From Penicillium oxalicum (lineage: Eukaryota > Ascomycota > Eurotiomycetes > Eurotiales > Aspergillaceae), in NCBI RefSeq assembly GCF_001723175.1, contig NC_064656.1, forward strand, positions 1,240,001 through 1,304,000: a stretch of DNA of 64,000 bases, written 5' to 3'. The notes under the pieces were generated by a model that saw nothing but the letters and a program-made list of their open reading frames with translations, searched no databases and had not been told where the DNA came from. Position numbers and translations under genes: made by a program. Of this stretch, positions 1 to 11,279 are shown piece after piece. Position 1 is the stretch's first letter, and each line of letters opens with the position of its first letter.

Positions 1-21
1 TGACTTGTGGTATCATCCAAC

Positions 22-1391
22 CTAAAAAGTGATTCGAGTCCCCACAGTACATGGCACCAGAGTTCCTGGCATTTGTTTCTCATGGCAAACTTTGCCCGCC
101 AGCCGGTACAATGGCCTGGCATCAACACGGCGGGTCGAGTCGCTTCAGATCGGCCACTGTACTCTGCACCTGTGATTCATCGCTCGTGGCAAGATGAAAG
201 CCCCCCACAACGGCATGAAGAGGGACTTGATTGCCCGTGAGGTGAAGGGCATGCCGGGTGGTATTGACGACACCGGCGTGGCTGCAGCCCGTAAAGACCA
301 CGAGTCCCTTCCCTGTATGAGCAATGTTTTCAGAACGATCAGCTGGGCATGTCTTGATATTGCGCGCATAGCGTAAAAAGGTTGACCCAAGGGAAAAAAA
401 GAAGAAAAGAAGATACCTTTGAGATTGCAAGCCAGGAAACGTTCGTCCGCAATGACCTCGTCAGAGAACCAATCATCCTCGTCCGCATCATACTGGACTG
501 CGAACTTCAAGCCAGTTTCGTATGACGTGAGCCGGGGTATCTCTCCGGATATCAAGAACATATCGTCCAGGATGGTGTGGGCTTCCTTGGTTTTAGTGAC
601 GGTAGCTCCAGCGGCGACAAGCTCGTCGAAGGTTGGATCGGCCTCGAGAGAGACGATTCGTTCAGGGAACGCAATCCCGCGGTAAATGGGTCGATTTGGA
701 TGAAGGTCCAAAGTCACGTCTTCGGTGCGGCCACTGACCTGTTTCTCCGTTCTAATCATGCGGATTGCTCGACCAAGGCCTCCTGTTAATGAAGAAAAAG
801 CAAAGCCCGCATCAGCTCAAAGATTCCAATTGACTTAATCCCGGATCGCGGCTTTCTTTTTTTCTTCTTCTTCTTCTTTTTTTGGTAATCGTACGGATAG
901 AGCACCCACCCGAGTGATCTCGATGCCAGTGTGATAACTGAATCACCTCAATTGAAGCCAGATCTGGTCTGAGTCGCCGCACGTTTCTTTCCCATGCGTC
1001 CTCTTCCGGTCCGGCATCGAAAAGCACGGCGTGTTTCCTGTCCCCTTGTGTTGCGGTCTATAGGTTGACCAATGGTCGAGTCAGCCGTCTGCGACCACGG
1101 TTGTTTGTCAGATACGAGGGGCCGATCTCAATAAATCCTATCTTCTCTTACCACTAGGATAGAAAGTCCATGCGCGGCGCAACACACATCCTCCATTCTG
1201 AGTTCACGACTAGCCCCGCCACGATTGGTTAACCTGTGCCTTGAATGCATCCCTATTGTGCGTAAGTTCCCCGTGATCTCGACGGTGTCGGGCGCGGGCG
1301 GGGACATCGGGTCCAGCTCATTGTCGATGATGACGATGGCTTCGAGGGAGTCCACCTCTTGGAGAGTGAGCATGTCTCTGGCCTCCTCCAT
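22..1391 (-). CDS. MBL-fold metallo-hydrolase (dihydropterin-ribofuranosyl-aminobenzene-phosphate-synthase-like)
   Basis: Four exons on the minus strand: 1391-1152, 1057-910, 782-417 and 312-22, with GT-AG introns in matching phases. The metal-binding motif SHWHRDHSGG lies in exon 2, preceded by LFDAGPEEDAWERN, which is typical of MBL hydrolases related to the archaeal dihydropterin synthase. A second metal-site segment, VVFTGCSHAGVVN, is in exon 4. The natural end is visible as ...GTLVPCTVGTRITF followed by TAG at 24-22, but reaching it needs two single-base corrections: one near 128-131 (DP[A/P]VLMPGHCTGW reads only after adding a base) and one near 72-75 (an AAA run that must be AAAA). So the gene is either mis-sequenced or recently frameshifted. 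Substrate unknown; likely cytosolic hydrolase. The start at 1391 is the first ATG of the frame; an upstream exon is possible. Confidence 0.72.
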
Positions 1392-2388
1392 AGTGGGATT
1401 GTGCTCTGCGAAAATGTATCCGGGTATGGGTGCCGCGTGGAAGAAGACCTAATTGTGTATTCACCCAGCAAGCCAACCTCCGAGGAGGGTCAGGTCAACA
1501 GGAGATGAATTCCGAGGGTCACAGTGTCCGTCGGAGCATGACTCCAGTCTGGGCCGCGCAAGTAATTACGTCGAGAAGCGATTTCGCCATCGAATTTCAG
1601 ACCGCCTTGTTTTGTATTTTCGGTTTTTGATGGAGGCTTGAACGCAGAGATAGTGCTTCACATTGAGATGCAGACGTGGATTTGACTGCAGGCCTGACAA
1701 CTCAAGAGGCAGAGTTTATGAGAAATCGAAATGTTGCCCGAGTCGGGAATGAAGGTATCGCCGACTCCGACGTCCGTTGAAAGGCTGCGGGGGTGGATAC
1801 ATTCAAGTTGGGGGGACTCAATGTGGATGACAGCACTTCGCCGGTGACAATCAATGTCGGATGTCCCACAAGTGTGTTCAAGCGAGTCTTATTCGAGTTA
1901 CCATAGGAAAAGCCGGGACCAACTGGAGTAGCCTCACGTCCATCAATACCTTCGACAGCTCTCTAGCGCATGCAGAAATCAATTTTCCCCTCTCTCTTCT
2001 CCGCATTCCAGGCCAAGCGAAAGCACGCGCCAAGTGCTCTCGCCATCATCACTCCTCGAGACAGCAACCTGGATATATATCCCAGTCGATAGGACCACAT
2101 TTCACTCTCTGAGCGTTGGATTCCGACAAATTCATCTACGAATACCTTTCCTTTCACCCACGCGCTAGACACCTTTACGCGCTCTGAAAGGCGACGCCGA
2201 TTGCTGATGGCCCGTCACCGTGCATGATCGACAACCCCCGTCACATCCTAACCGACCACGGGAATAGTTCACGGTGACCGACACTGCCCGCATCGATTTT
2301 AGTTCTCGTCTTCGTCTCCTTTCAGCTTTCTCTCCTTTTCCCTCCTCTCCACCCCCAGCTCCATCATCGTATCCGCCTCCTCGCAAGA
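1392..2388. promoter_or_regulatory. Divergent intergenic region with TATA-like box
   Basis: No convincing coding sequence. It separates the minus-strand hydrolase from the plus-strand secreted-protein gene, so it should carry both promoters. A TATA-like run GATATATATCCC lies at about 2072-2083, followed by a C/T-rich stretch (about 2300-2380) just before the ATG at 2389, a layout typical of filamentous fungal promoters and 5' leaders. Confidence 0.45.
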
Positions 2389-3012
2389 ATGCGCCTGTCC
2401 TCAGACCGCGTCATTCTCCTCATCTGCCTGGCCATTGGCTCCGTCAACGCACTCGGCTTGTCATGCATCAAAGTCGCGTCCGCCCTCGTCGGCCGACCGA
2501 CCCATCTGTACAATCTCTTCCAGACCGAAATCTGTGAACGCGGCTGTCAACCGACCGTGCCCCATTGGGATCTCTGGACGCGCAACAACAGCTTCGTCCC
2601 GGCGGTGCGCAGTATCATGATGCGCATGAATATCCCACACAGTGAAAATGCCTTGTTCAAGATGGGCGACGACGTGGCGGCCATCATCAAGGTGCAATGT
2701 GGACCGATGCTGGGAGACCGACATATCTGTGCAGACCCCGGGACCTTGGCGGATTTTGGAAATTGCTTCAAGCGGTACTTTTTCAAGGCGTCGCTCAAGT
2801 ACATTCCGATCCTGCTGCCGATGGCCTCGGATGCGGCGTGCAAAGAGCAATACCAATATCTCCAAGGAAATGAGCTCTGGGATGAGACGATTCCGAAGAA
2901 TATGCGAGAGTATGCTCGCGTGTGCCACAAGTTGGAGGAGGCGAGACCGGCGGCGCCGCAGGAGGCGCGAGCGAAACCCTCGACGGGGCGTGAGATTCAC
3001 GACGATCTATGA
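2389..3012 (+). CDS. Small secreted cysteine-containing protein, unknown function
   Basis: Single exon, 207 residues. The N-terminus is a clear signal peptide: charged MRLSSDR, hydrophobic core VILLICLAIG, then SVNA before the probable cleavage at about residue 21. The mature chain of about 186 residues has eight cysteines, enough for four disulfides, and no further membrane segment. The C-terminal 25 residues are Ala/Arg/Pro-rich and probably disordered. I do not recognise the family. It could be an extracellular or cell-wall protein, or effector-like, but nothing in the sequence gives an activity. The start is set by the signal peptide; the upstream leader is C/T-rich. Confidence 0.75.
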   Translation: MRLSSDRVILLICLAIGSVNALGLSCIKVASALVGRPTHLYNLFQTEICERGCQPTVPHWDLWTRNNSFVPAVRSIMMRMNIPHSENALFKMGDDVAAIIKVQCGPMLGDRHICADPGTLADFGNCFKRYFFKASLKYIPILLPMASDAACKEQYQYLQGNELWDETIPKNMREYARVCHKLEEARPAAPQEARAKPSTGREIHDDL

Positions 3013-3497
3013 TGGATTTGTAACGATCATCTACCTGAGTGCATACTTGTAGCCAGCCATGAATATCAATTGATTCGTGTACATAAACTGCCCGTCATGT
3101 GTAGCGTCTCAAGTCCTTCTCAACTTTCTTCTTCTCGGGGTTCAGCTTACCTCTCCGTGCCTGGTTCCATATTTTTTGTATGATATTTTGGGCCGGCCGG
3201 ATTCGTCGTGCGGGCGTCTCCAAAAGTGCTTAACTCCGTGCGTCGGGTCGGCGGATGACGACACACCGATCGATCGTATCGCCTTGGATCTCCGAGAGGA
3301 TCTCACGACTCCGGTCCTCTTCTTCTCAATTCTCACTCACTACGTTCCCTCTTCCAGACGTGTTTGTCACTCACTAAGGCGATTAGTGTGATTCGATTCC
3401 ACCTCAACTGTTCCGCTCCCAGAGCCATTTCTCCCTGCCAGCGTTCGGTCGCCTGCATCATGCGATAAGTCGCAGATCGCATATCCTCCGATGATCA
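3013..3497. other. Intergenic region before the ABC1 kinase gene
   Basis: Contains the 3' end of the secreted-protein gene and the promoter or leader of the ABC1-type kinase. C/T-rich blocks occur from about 3300 to 3490. I see no gene here. Confidence 0.4.
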
Positions 3498-5581
3498 ATG
3501 GCACACGTGACGCTCCTCCGCTCCCTTCGGCGGCTGCCCACCTCACCTCACTCTCTCCTTCTCGCTCGCGCAGTACCCCGTCGTGCAGTCCACGCCGGTG
3601 AATTTCAACCGTTCGTCCCGCCATCGCCCAGCTCACTTGGGAAACCCGTCGCCGCAAAGACCTACACGCGCACACGAAAATGGCTGCGGCGACTCGTCTA
3701 TACCTCCATCGTGACGGGAATCGCGTACGGGATTGATTCCCAGTTCTATGCTTCCTCCTTGACGAGAACCGCACGCACGTTCTCCGTCGGTCTCCTCGTT
3801 GCGTTGGACTACAAGATCAACTTCCGCCCGGAACCGCCTCTGGCCAGTTCCATCGCCGCCGTGCATGCGCGCAATGCGGAGCGGTTATCGGATCTGCTGC
3901 GCTCCAACGGGGGTCTGTACCTGAAGATGGGCCAGGCCATTGCGATGCAATCTGCCATCTTACCCCCCGAGTTCCAGGCGATGTTCTCGCGCATGTTTGA
4001 CGATGCTCCCCAAAATGAATGGAAAGAGGTTGAGAAGACCATCCGCGAGGATTTTGGGAAATCTCCCGAGGAGGTCTTTGGAGTCTCCTTCACCGGTGAG
4101 CCCGGCAAGGGTGTGATGGAACAGCGAGCTCGAGCCAGTGCCAGTGTTGCCCAGGTCCACTGGGCGCGCTTGCAGGATGGTCGAGAAGTGGCCATCAAGA
4201 TCCAGAAACACGAGATTGAGCAACAGCTTGCGTGGGACTTGTGGGCTTTCAAGTGAGTTGAGAGGAATTTGCGTGAAATCACAAGAAAGAGGATACTCTG
4301 GGTCTTTCGTGCGAGAACAACTCAAGACGAATTTGGTGGCTGACCTGTCTTCTTCTATCTTTCTCCTAGAGCCGTCACCTGGATCTACAGCAAAATGTTC
4401 GACATTCCCTTCTACAGCCTTGTGCCCTATATCAGCGAGCGTCTGTCCCTCGAGACGGATTTTGAGAACGAAGCCACCAATGCGGAGACGATGGCTCGAC
4501 TAGTCGCGGGCGAGCCTCGTCTGCGCGACCGCGTGTACATCCCCAAGGTCTACCGTGACCTCACTTCTCGGCGAGTGATGACCGCTGAGTGGGTGGAAGG
4601 GGTGCGATTATGGGACAAGGATGCCATTACCCGCCGCCCTGGCGTGGAGGCTGGCGACAGGGCAGCCCCGGCTGTCAGGGCACCCCGATGGACCCGCCGA
4701 ACAGCACGATACCGCTGTCAGATGCGCGCAATGCCCGAGCCGCGAAACTCAAGCCCGAGCGGACGCACTGGAAGGGACCCAACCAACGCGGCGGTCTCGG
4801 CGTCTCGTTGAAAGATGTCATGACGACCATGGTTGACCTGTTCTCGGCCCAGATGTTCCTGTTTGGATGGGTGCACTGTGACCCTCATCCTGGCAACATC
4901 TTCATTCGCCGCAAGCCCTCCGGCCAACCGGAGCTGGTACTCATCGATCACGGACTGTACATTCACATGGAACCTCACTTCCGGCACGAATACGCCCGGT
5001 TCTGGAAAGCGCTCCTGACGTTTGACAACAAGACCCTGGGTGCGATTGCCAAGGGCTGGGGGGTCAACAACGCCGACATCTTCGCATCGGCGACTCTGCT
5101 CCGTCCGTACCGGGGTGGAGACATGTCTACGCAGCGCGGCATCGAAGGGCTGAGCAAACGGGAACGCGCCGAGCGCCACTACGAGATGCAGCAAGCCGCA
5201 CGCAAGGCCATCCGCGAGATCCTGGGCGATGAGAACAAATGGCCTCGGGAGCTGATCTTCATCGGGCGCAATCTCCGTATTGTCCAGGGCAACAATCAGT
5301 TCCTAGGCTCGCCGGTCAACCGGGTCAAGATCACAGGCATGTGGGCGTCACGGGCGCTGGTTGAATCACCCGATCTGCCGCTCCCCGAAAAGATCCGCAA
5401 CTTTGGCCGCCATGTGGTGTTTCGCTTTGTCCTGTTCAGCAGTGACCTTTTCTTCTGGTTCACCAAGATCCGACAGTTTTTGAAACTGGGCGGCGGGATG
5501 GAAGACGACCTCGAAGCGCAGATGCAGACCATGGCCAAGGATATGGGGGTGGACCTCAACCACGGGGTCTTTGAGGGATAG
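3498..5581 (+). CDS. Mitochondrial ABC1/ADCK-family atypical kinase (Mcp2/Cqd2-like)
   Basis: Exons 3498-4252 and 4370-5581, joined by a 117-bp intron (GTGAGT...CTCCTAG) in matching phase. The N-terminus is Arg/Ser-rich without acids (LLRSLRRLPTSPHS), as expected for a mitochondrial presequence, then a short hydrophobic segment near residues 70-85. ABC1 hallmarks follow: KxGQ (LYLKMGQAIAMQS), the Ala-rich loop (RASASVAQVH), VAIKIQ, HCDPHPGNIF and LIDHGLY. This family supports coenzyme Q and lipid homeostasis at the inner membrane. The conserved EWVEGVRLWDKDAITR and PWRGGW segments lie in different frames: one base is missing near 4637-4639 (CCC, expected CCCC). A predictor could hide this with an intron 4602-4660, but that would delete the conserved motif and has a poor donor. 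Function by homology; the frameshift is probably an assembly error. Confidence 0.85.
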
Positions 5582-6125
5582 GGTCTCTCATCACACTCGT
5601 GTTTGACAGCGGTATCGTGCCGGCTCTAGATGGTCCATTGCCCTCGCCAGGGCCATGCTCTGCGGCCGAGTCGGGTGGCGACTTGACGGAGATGTGGTTG
5701 GCACGACGTTTGCCATACACCATCAGAGTAGACACATTTGTCTCTCTCTGTCTTCGTGGCTGAAACTTCGATTTAGATTCACCAGGTCCGGGGATTCATG
5801 ATGGTCCCGCGACCAAATCCAGAAAGCCAGCCCTGGAATATCACGATCGAGACAAGAACATAGACTCCTCTCCTAGAAACCAAGAAATTCATGATGCTTC
5901 CGGGGGATGACATAGACCTGGAAGCCCTCTTTGAGCACTCTATCTAGTTTTCGCTTCTCATATAGAGTCTTTGTCCCGTCCTACCGAGAGAGGGAGAGAT
6001 CCAATGGCTTTTTGATACTCGACCAACGGGGCTGCCCGTAAACAGATTGAATTGGAGTATACTCATAGTTCTCATCTCATGATTGTAGACACTGACAGTA
6101 ACATTTCTCTCTCTCTCTCTCTCTC
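5582..6125. other. Convergent 3' intergenic region with CT microsatellite
   Basis: Lies between the ends of the ABC1 kinase (+) and the SnoaL-like gene (-), so it is mostly 3' untranslated sequence. It carries a pure (CT)n tract at about 6104-6128 directly beside the stop codon of the minus-strand gene. No gene seen. Confidence 0.45.
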
Positions 6126-6884
6126 TCATCCACAACTGCCATATACATTCAAACCCGCCCCCAAGACATCCTGATGCCCACTCTTCCTCCGATTCAACGC
6201 CGCCCTCGTCTCCCCCCGACCCTCCATCTTCTTCCTCTCCCCTTCTCCATCCTCATCCTGATCAAGATGAATCCCTTCCACTCCTCCTTTCTCCCCCAAT
6301 AAATCCCCCAATCGGCCCCATCGAGCCAAATACGCCGCTCCCGTATCGGCCCAGATCCGATATTCGCACACTTTTAAACAACGCTCCTCTCCCATCTTCT
6401 CCCCTTCGTCAAGCTCCCTCCCAACACCACGTTGAACCTCATCGTCCCCCATCCCACCACCGCCACCAACGCCAGAAGAAGACCTTCCACTTACATCCGT
6501 CGCCAACGCAATCCGGTACACAAACTCCTCGTCCCACCCCTGCCGCGTACTCTTCCACACGAACCTCGCTCGGCCCCTTACCACGACCGTCTCAGCCTCT
6601 GCGTCCACCACCCACGTCTCTTCGGGCTCGAAGCGCATGTCCCGGATGATCAGGTAGTCGCCCAATAGCTCAAAGTAGCGGGCGATCCCGTCGGTGCCGG
6701 TAAAGGAGCGGCCGAGGAAAGGGGCCAATTGGGGGAGACCGTGTTCGTGGATGAGTGGGATGGGTTGAGTGGTGAAGGTGGAGAGGATGGTGGTGATGTA
6801 TGTAGGGGAGGTGGGAGAGGAGGTGAGGGCTTCGAGGAAGGTGTGGATGGGGTTGAGGAGAGAGGGGGTGGATCGGGTGGTCAT
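6126..6884 (-). CDS. NTF2/SnoaL-like fold protein
   Basis: Single exon, 252 residues, ATG at 6884. The N-terminal two-thirds look like a SnoaL-type cone fold: a helical start, the PFLGRSFTGTDGIARYFELL segment (in other family members the F-x-G-x-x-x-I...F region that closes the cavity), then strands with WVVDAEAETVVVRGRARF and an RIWADTGAAYLA end segment. Between these is a Gly/Ser- and acidic-rich low-complexity insertion at about residues 150-180. The C-terminal 50 residues are Glu/Lys/Arg-rich and probably disordered. SnoaL-like proteins are small cyclases, isomerases or dehydratases, or ligand-binding proteins; no catalytic role can be assigned here. The gene converges on the ABC1 kinase. 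Confidence 0.62.
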   Translation of the reverse strand: MTTRSTPSLLNPIHTFLEALTSSPTSPTYITTILSTFTTQPIPLIHEHGLPQLAPFLGRSFTGTDGIARYFELLGDYLIIRDMRFEPEETWVVDAEAETVVVRGRARFVWKSTRQGWDEEFVYRIALATDVSGRSSSGVGGGGGMGDDEVQRGVGRELDEGEKMGEERCLKVCEYRIWADTGAAYLARWGRLGDLLGEKGGVEGIHLDQDEDGEGERKKMEGRGETRAALNRRKSGHQDVLGAGLNVYGSCG

Positions 6885-7528
6885 TGTGAGGTTTTGTTTT
6901 ATTGGGGTTTTTGTAGGTAGGTGGGTAGGTAAGTAGAGAGAGGGATTAAGGTGGTTGAAGGTGTTGGATCATTGACGGTTAGCTTGATGGATCAAAGTGG
7001 TTCAATCGAGTGCTTTTGATGGGTGTAAAGGGTGGAGTCCCTGGTAGGTTCTGGAGAAGAATGTGGATGGAAACGAAGATGCCGGTCGAGGAGGCTGCAC
7101 ACTTGATGTGATGAAGAAGAAGAAGAAGAATGACTTTGAGCCCGGGGAGTAGCCCGTACGACTGACACTTGACCGAAGAATGACGTGGATGATTGCAGAG
7201 AAAAGAAAAACATCTGTCGTCGCTCACCGCGAGGTGCTACACGCGAAGGAGATGCGCATTGAAAATGCACAATACAGTCGATGTGATATCAGCCTGGACT
7301 TTGATCTATAGGCACTCTAGAAGGAGCAATGCACAAAATGTCCACTCTCTTGTACCAGAGAGGCGACAGATTGGACCCGAAAGCCTTGCTTCCAGAGCAA
7401 TGCAATCGACTGGACCGTCAAGGATATGATTCGGTTGGGAAAGTTGGAAAAGGAAGACCTGGTGTAGGACCTAAGCTTATCCATTCATGGTAAAGACTAT
7501 CGGTTTGATGGGGAAAAGGGAGAACGGT

Positions 7529-7599
<71 letters not shown>

Positions 7600-7865
7600 G
7601 TGAGGGATAGAAAGAAGTAGGATAATAACAATAATGATAATGATGAAACGGCTCTCATTTCCTTTTTGACTATCGAGATGACTCGTGGCGAGCGCACGAC
7701 CGAGCTTCATCCATGTGTGATAGCAAGCTGGGACATGGAATGCCTCCAAAAAAGTCTCATGCTCCACTCGAACCGACAGAATCCCCCTCCCTTGGCACCA
7801 AGGGTGACAACGGGGAAGTCTTCGGCTCGGGGTCTTTCCGTTTGCCTTTCCCCCCTTTTTTTTCT
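6885..7865. other. Intergenic region with long GA repeat
   Basis: Between the start of the SnoaL-like gene and the end of the TFIIS gene. No gene recognised. It contains a (GA)n microsatellite (listed separately) and a long C/T-rich stretch on the minus strand; open frames across it are Ser/Leu repeats with no coding character. Confidence 0.4.
7530..7600. repeat. (GA)n microsatellite
   Basis: About 70 bp of almost uninterrupted GA dinucleotides with one AA interruption near 7565. It lies about 270 bp beyond the stop codon of the TFIIS gene. Confidence 0.95.
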
Positions 7866-8776
7866 TTATTGACGCCACGACTTGCCGCAGTTCACGCAGG
7901 TACAGAACAAAGTCATCGGTTCGTCAGCACTGCGTGTCTGTGCTTCAGTGTAGGTCACCTTACGCTGACCGCACTTGCCACACTGCAGACTCGTACTGAT
8001 ACTGCGCTCGGGCTGGCCCACCATCGCCTTGTCCATGTTCAGCTTCTTAATTCGGGCATCCGCCTCGCGTTGCTCAGCGGAACGCAGCTCATCGGAGCTC
8101 AGCCGGACAAAGTCCTCCGGGCTCACCTCACCACCGAGCACGCGGGTCCGTAGCGTCGGGTTGGACTTGTTCTTAAGATTTTGATAGAGACTGCGCATCT
8201 TGGTGCGGTATTCCTCCTTGGTCTCGGGACCCAACAACGTGTAGGCGGCATTCTCAACGGCCGACGCCTTTGTCAGGACAGCCTTGGGAGACTCAGTCGA
8301 CCCCAGACACAGTCCATCGTACATCAGCCCGATGCAGCTGTCACGCACCCGATTCTTCGTCACCGCCGTGTCCACTCCATCCGCCTTCCACGTGCGCTTG
8401 TCAGGCGGCACCGACAGTTTCGAGGTCTTATCAGACGGGTCGCCGAGGCAGGCGTGGAAGCTCCAGTGCCGTTCTGTGCCGGTCGAGGCGAGCTGGACCC
8501 TCGAGATGCCGCCGATGCGCCACCCTGCTTTTGCTTGCTGACTTCAACCCGCCATTTTGAAACGATCTCGCCCGCTAACCGAGCCACCTCGGGAGACTTG
8601 TGTTGCTTGAATTTGTTCACAATAATACCGATCCGGGTCTGCCGTAGCAGATCTTCCGTCGCCTTGACCCCTTGTTGAATTTCCTTGAGCATCGTCAGGA
8701 TTGTAGACGCGGGCTCATTCTGTGTAGCCGCCTTGGTCAAGGCCTTGGCCTTGGCCTCGATCTCTTTGGCTTCCAT
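7866..8776 (-). CDS. dst1: Transcription elongation factor S-II (TFIIS)
   Basis: About 303 residues on the minus strand. The order is classic: an N-terminal LW/TFIIS-N helical bundle (TMLKEIQQGVKATEDLLRQT ... GEIVSKWR), a Ser/Pro/Ala linker, the central Pol II-binding domain (MRSLYQNLKNKSNPTLRTRV), and a C-terminal zinc ribbon with CGKCGQRKVTYTEAQTRSADEP and two more cysteines (CTCVNC). The RSADEP hairpin with its Asp-Glu pair stimulates RNA cleavage by backtracked RNA polymerase II. The N-terminal frame (start 8776) and the rest of the protein (in phase with 8411) differ by one base in the linker; restoring a base at the GGG run 8437-8439 joins ...PASATR to SDKTSKLSVPPDKR smoothly. A 50-bp intron could also bridge the frames, but it lacks a branch site and would replace the linker. 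Confidence 0.9.
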
Positions 8777-10013
8777 GACTACGGCAGCAGCACGGTATGG
8801 TGATGTGAGGAAATATCCAGCGAGCGTAGATAGGCGAAGAGTAAAACGACCGAACGCGAAAGAGACCGCTGAAGCCTGTCTTTTCGAAACCCACGTAAGT
8901 CAGCAAGTAATTTTCAGGAAGAGCATGTGGCAGTGGAAGAAGACAAAGTCGCGGAACGTCCGGGAGCCCCAGGGTGTGTTTTGGCAGTCCGAAGCACGAT
9001 GCGCTTGTTGACTTTTGACTTTGGCGCACAATCTGGTTTGAACAGGTCCTGGTGGACAAGTTCTCGATCTTGCCACTACTGATGCGTCTCGCGACGCGAG
9101 CTGTTTATGACACACAAGCAACAAGCGGGCCCTCAGATTGCGATAAAAGTCTTCTCTCGTGTATTCACGTGCTCACAGTCGAGTATCGCACTCGATAATG
9201 GGTTGCGAATGAAACGCGTCCGAAAACGTTTTTGCGACCGCGCATTGGAGTTGCTGAGGCTGGACGGAGACGGGAACATTGCGCAGACACTTACCCAAAG
9301 AGTAGCCAGGAGATTGGTCGGGATTCTGTGGAAACGGCGCGTCAAGTAAGGCGAAACAGATACGCCACGTAGAGAGATCAGGGCCGTACAGCAAGTGGAT
9401 AAATAAAGTATGTTGGAAGGTTCGAGGAGGGTGGGATGCTCCGAGGTTGAATGCCAAGACAGGCCTTCCCAATCCGGCAATCCCTCACTCTATCAACGCG
9501 CCAACACCAGGACCAGGCGCATCGCAAGGCACGGGACGGAAGGCCTTGAGTTTTTGCGACCAGACGGGGTGAATTACAGTACAGAAGGGTGGATTTTCAG
9601 AACGATAACGGACGTTCAAAGTAAGAAGAGGCCCAGAGCTGGTTTCACATCTATATAAACACTTCTTTTCTTGTATCCTCGCCAGATACCGGGCCTCAAC
9701 CAAGGCTATGCGTATGGTATGTGAAAGCAAGAGGGGTTATATGCAGTAGTCATCATCATCAACAGGGTATACATGAAATAAGGGAAGGGTTGTGTAGAGC
9801 AAGGACCAAAGGCCCGAATGCCCCATGGTGCTCAAATGGTCGGAAGGCGACAAGTTAGGAAGAAGAATTCTTCTGCGAAGGTGAAAGAGCAAAGTCAAAG
9901 CGATGCGTAATGCTCCTTGATCCAGAGATTGGACCCCCTATCAAGTGCCTTTGTCGGCACCGCCGTCACGGACCGGGGGAAAGATCGATGAGAGTGTGTG
10001 ACATGGGTAGACT
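8777..10013. other. Intergenic region between TFIIS and RanGAP genes
   Basis: Holds the TFIIS promoter (near 8780-9100) and the 3' untranslated region of the RanGAP gene (near 9850-10013). Short open frames between 9100 and 9730 show no recognisable protein. I see no further gene. Confidence 0.4.
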
Positions 10014-11279
10014 CTACAAGCCGGTCTTGCCGAGAACGTCAGCGAGATCATCGACATCCTTGTCAGACTTCTGGGACACTTTCTCCTGTTCGGCACGATC
10101 AGCATCCTCCAGAGTCTTCTCGGCCTTGGCCTGAACCTCCTCGTCCTCTTCAACTTCATCCTCGTCTTCATCCTCGTCTTCAGAATCCTCCTCCTCAAGC
10201 TCATCAAGCTCATCCAAGCCCCAGGTATCCTCAGGGTCATCGTCGGTACCATGTTCCTCCTGACGGCCCTCCAGCAGTTCACGCAAATCGCTAATGTTGG
10301 GATCGTCCTCGGAGAAGATGTTGCCGTTCAGCTCCACACGGCGAAGACTGGGGAGAGCAGTCTTGGCGGCGTGGGTGAGGGCTTTCACACCTTCAGCCTT
10401 GATCTCGTTGAACTGCAGACGCAGAGTTTGCAGCTTCTGGTTCTTGTTCGCGGCCAGGGCCTGCGCAACCTTAACACCGCCCCGAGCAGAAAGCAGGCAG
10501 TCCCCGACGCCCAACTCGACCAATGCAGTCCAACCCTCCAGGACTCCGGCGAGTGCGGTAGATCCTGTCACAGTGAATGTGTTGTCCTGCAAATCCAGAA
10601 CCTCCAGAGCGGCGCAGTGACGAAGACCGTTCTTCAACAGATGTGAGATACCCTCCTGGCGAATTCCGTTCTGAGTCATCTTGACAGACTTCATACCAGC
10701 AGCGTGTTTCTCGTAGGCACGTGCCCATGCCTCCATACTGCCGTTTTCCAGACGGTTTCGCCCGCAAACAATGCTCTCAAGCATGGCGACCTGTTGGCCA
10801 TCCTTGCGAGCTTCCTCCTTGCGCTCAGCGAGCTGGCTCAGGGCGTCGGCGATCAGAGTACCGGCGGCAGGACCGAGACCGTTGTTGTTCAGGATGAGAT
10901 GGCGCAAGGGAACGTGACGTGACAGAAAATCGACGAGGGGTGCCTGCGTGTTGAGACCGAAGGCATTGTCGGACAAGTTGACCGTGTGGACAGAAGCAAT
11001 TTCGAGGAGAGCATCCAGCAGTGACTTCAGGGCCGGGGGGATTTCGGAGAGAAGCCGAGAGGTGAAAATGTCCGCGAGATCGGCGACTTCCAGGCTCTTC
11101 TGAGTTGCGAGAGCCTTGGCAAGACGCTCAGAGGCGCCGACACCGAGAGTGTTACCACCGAAGCGGATTTCAGTGTAATCGGTAGATTCGAGAAGAGGTT
11201 TGATGTGGGTTTCGATGTCCTCAGCGGTGTCTAGCTTCAGACCCTTGCCCTCGAGAGAAAAGACCTTTGGAGGGGCCAT
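10014..11279 (-). CDS. rna1: Ran GTPase-activating protein (RanGAP1/Rna1)
   Basis: Single exon, 421 residues, starting MAPPKVFSLEGKGLKLDT. It shows ribonuclease-inhibitor-type leucine-rich repeats through about residue 340, with recurring L-x-L-x-x-N segments such as VNLSDNAFG, LILNNNGLGP, LDLQDNTFT and LRLQFNEIKAEG. The IRFGGNTLGVGA segment near residue 40 corresponds to the first repeats that contact Ran. A strongly acidic Glu/Asp tract (about residues 355-390) follows, as in yeast Rna1p, then a short tail. It stimulates GTP hydrolysis on Ran in the cytoplasm, setting the RanGTP gradient for nuclear transport. Length and architecture match the family with no defect. Confidence 0.95.
   Translation of the reverse strand: MAPPKVFSLEGKGLKLDTAEDIETHIKPLLESTDYTEIRFGGNTLGVGASERLAKALATQKSLEVADLADIFTSRLLSEIPPALKSLLDALLEIASVHTVNLSDNAFGLNTQAPLVDFLSRHVPLRHLILNNNGLGPAAGTLIADALSQLAERKEEARKDGQQVAMLESIVCGRNRLENGSMEAWARAYEKHAAGMKSVKMTQNGIRQEGISHLLKNGLRHCAALEVLDLQDNTFTVTGSTALAGVLEGWTALVELGVGDCLLSARGGVKVAQALAANKNQKLQTLRLQFNEIKAEGVKALTHAAKTALPSLRRVELNGNIFSEDDPNISDLRELLEGRQEEHGTDDDPEDTWGLDELDELEEEDSEDEDEDEDEVEEDEEVQAKAEKTLEDADRAEQEKVSQKSDKDVDDLADVLGKTGL

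Noticed and set aside
1040..1160. Apparent missing G between exons 1 and 2 of the MBL hydrolase
   Set aside because: Using the acceptor at 1058 (CCTATAG) gives an in-phase junction without any correction.
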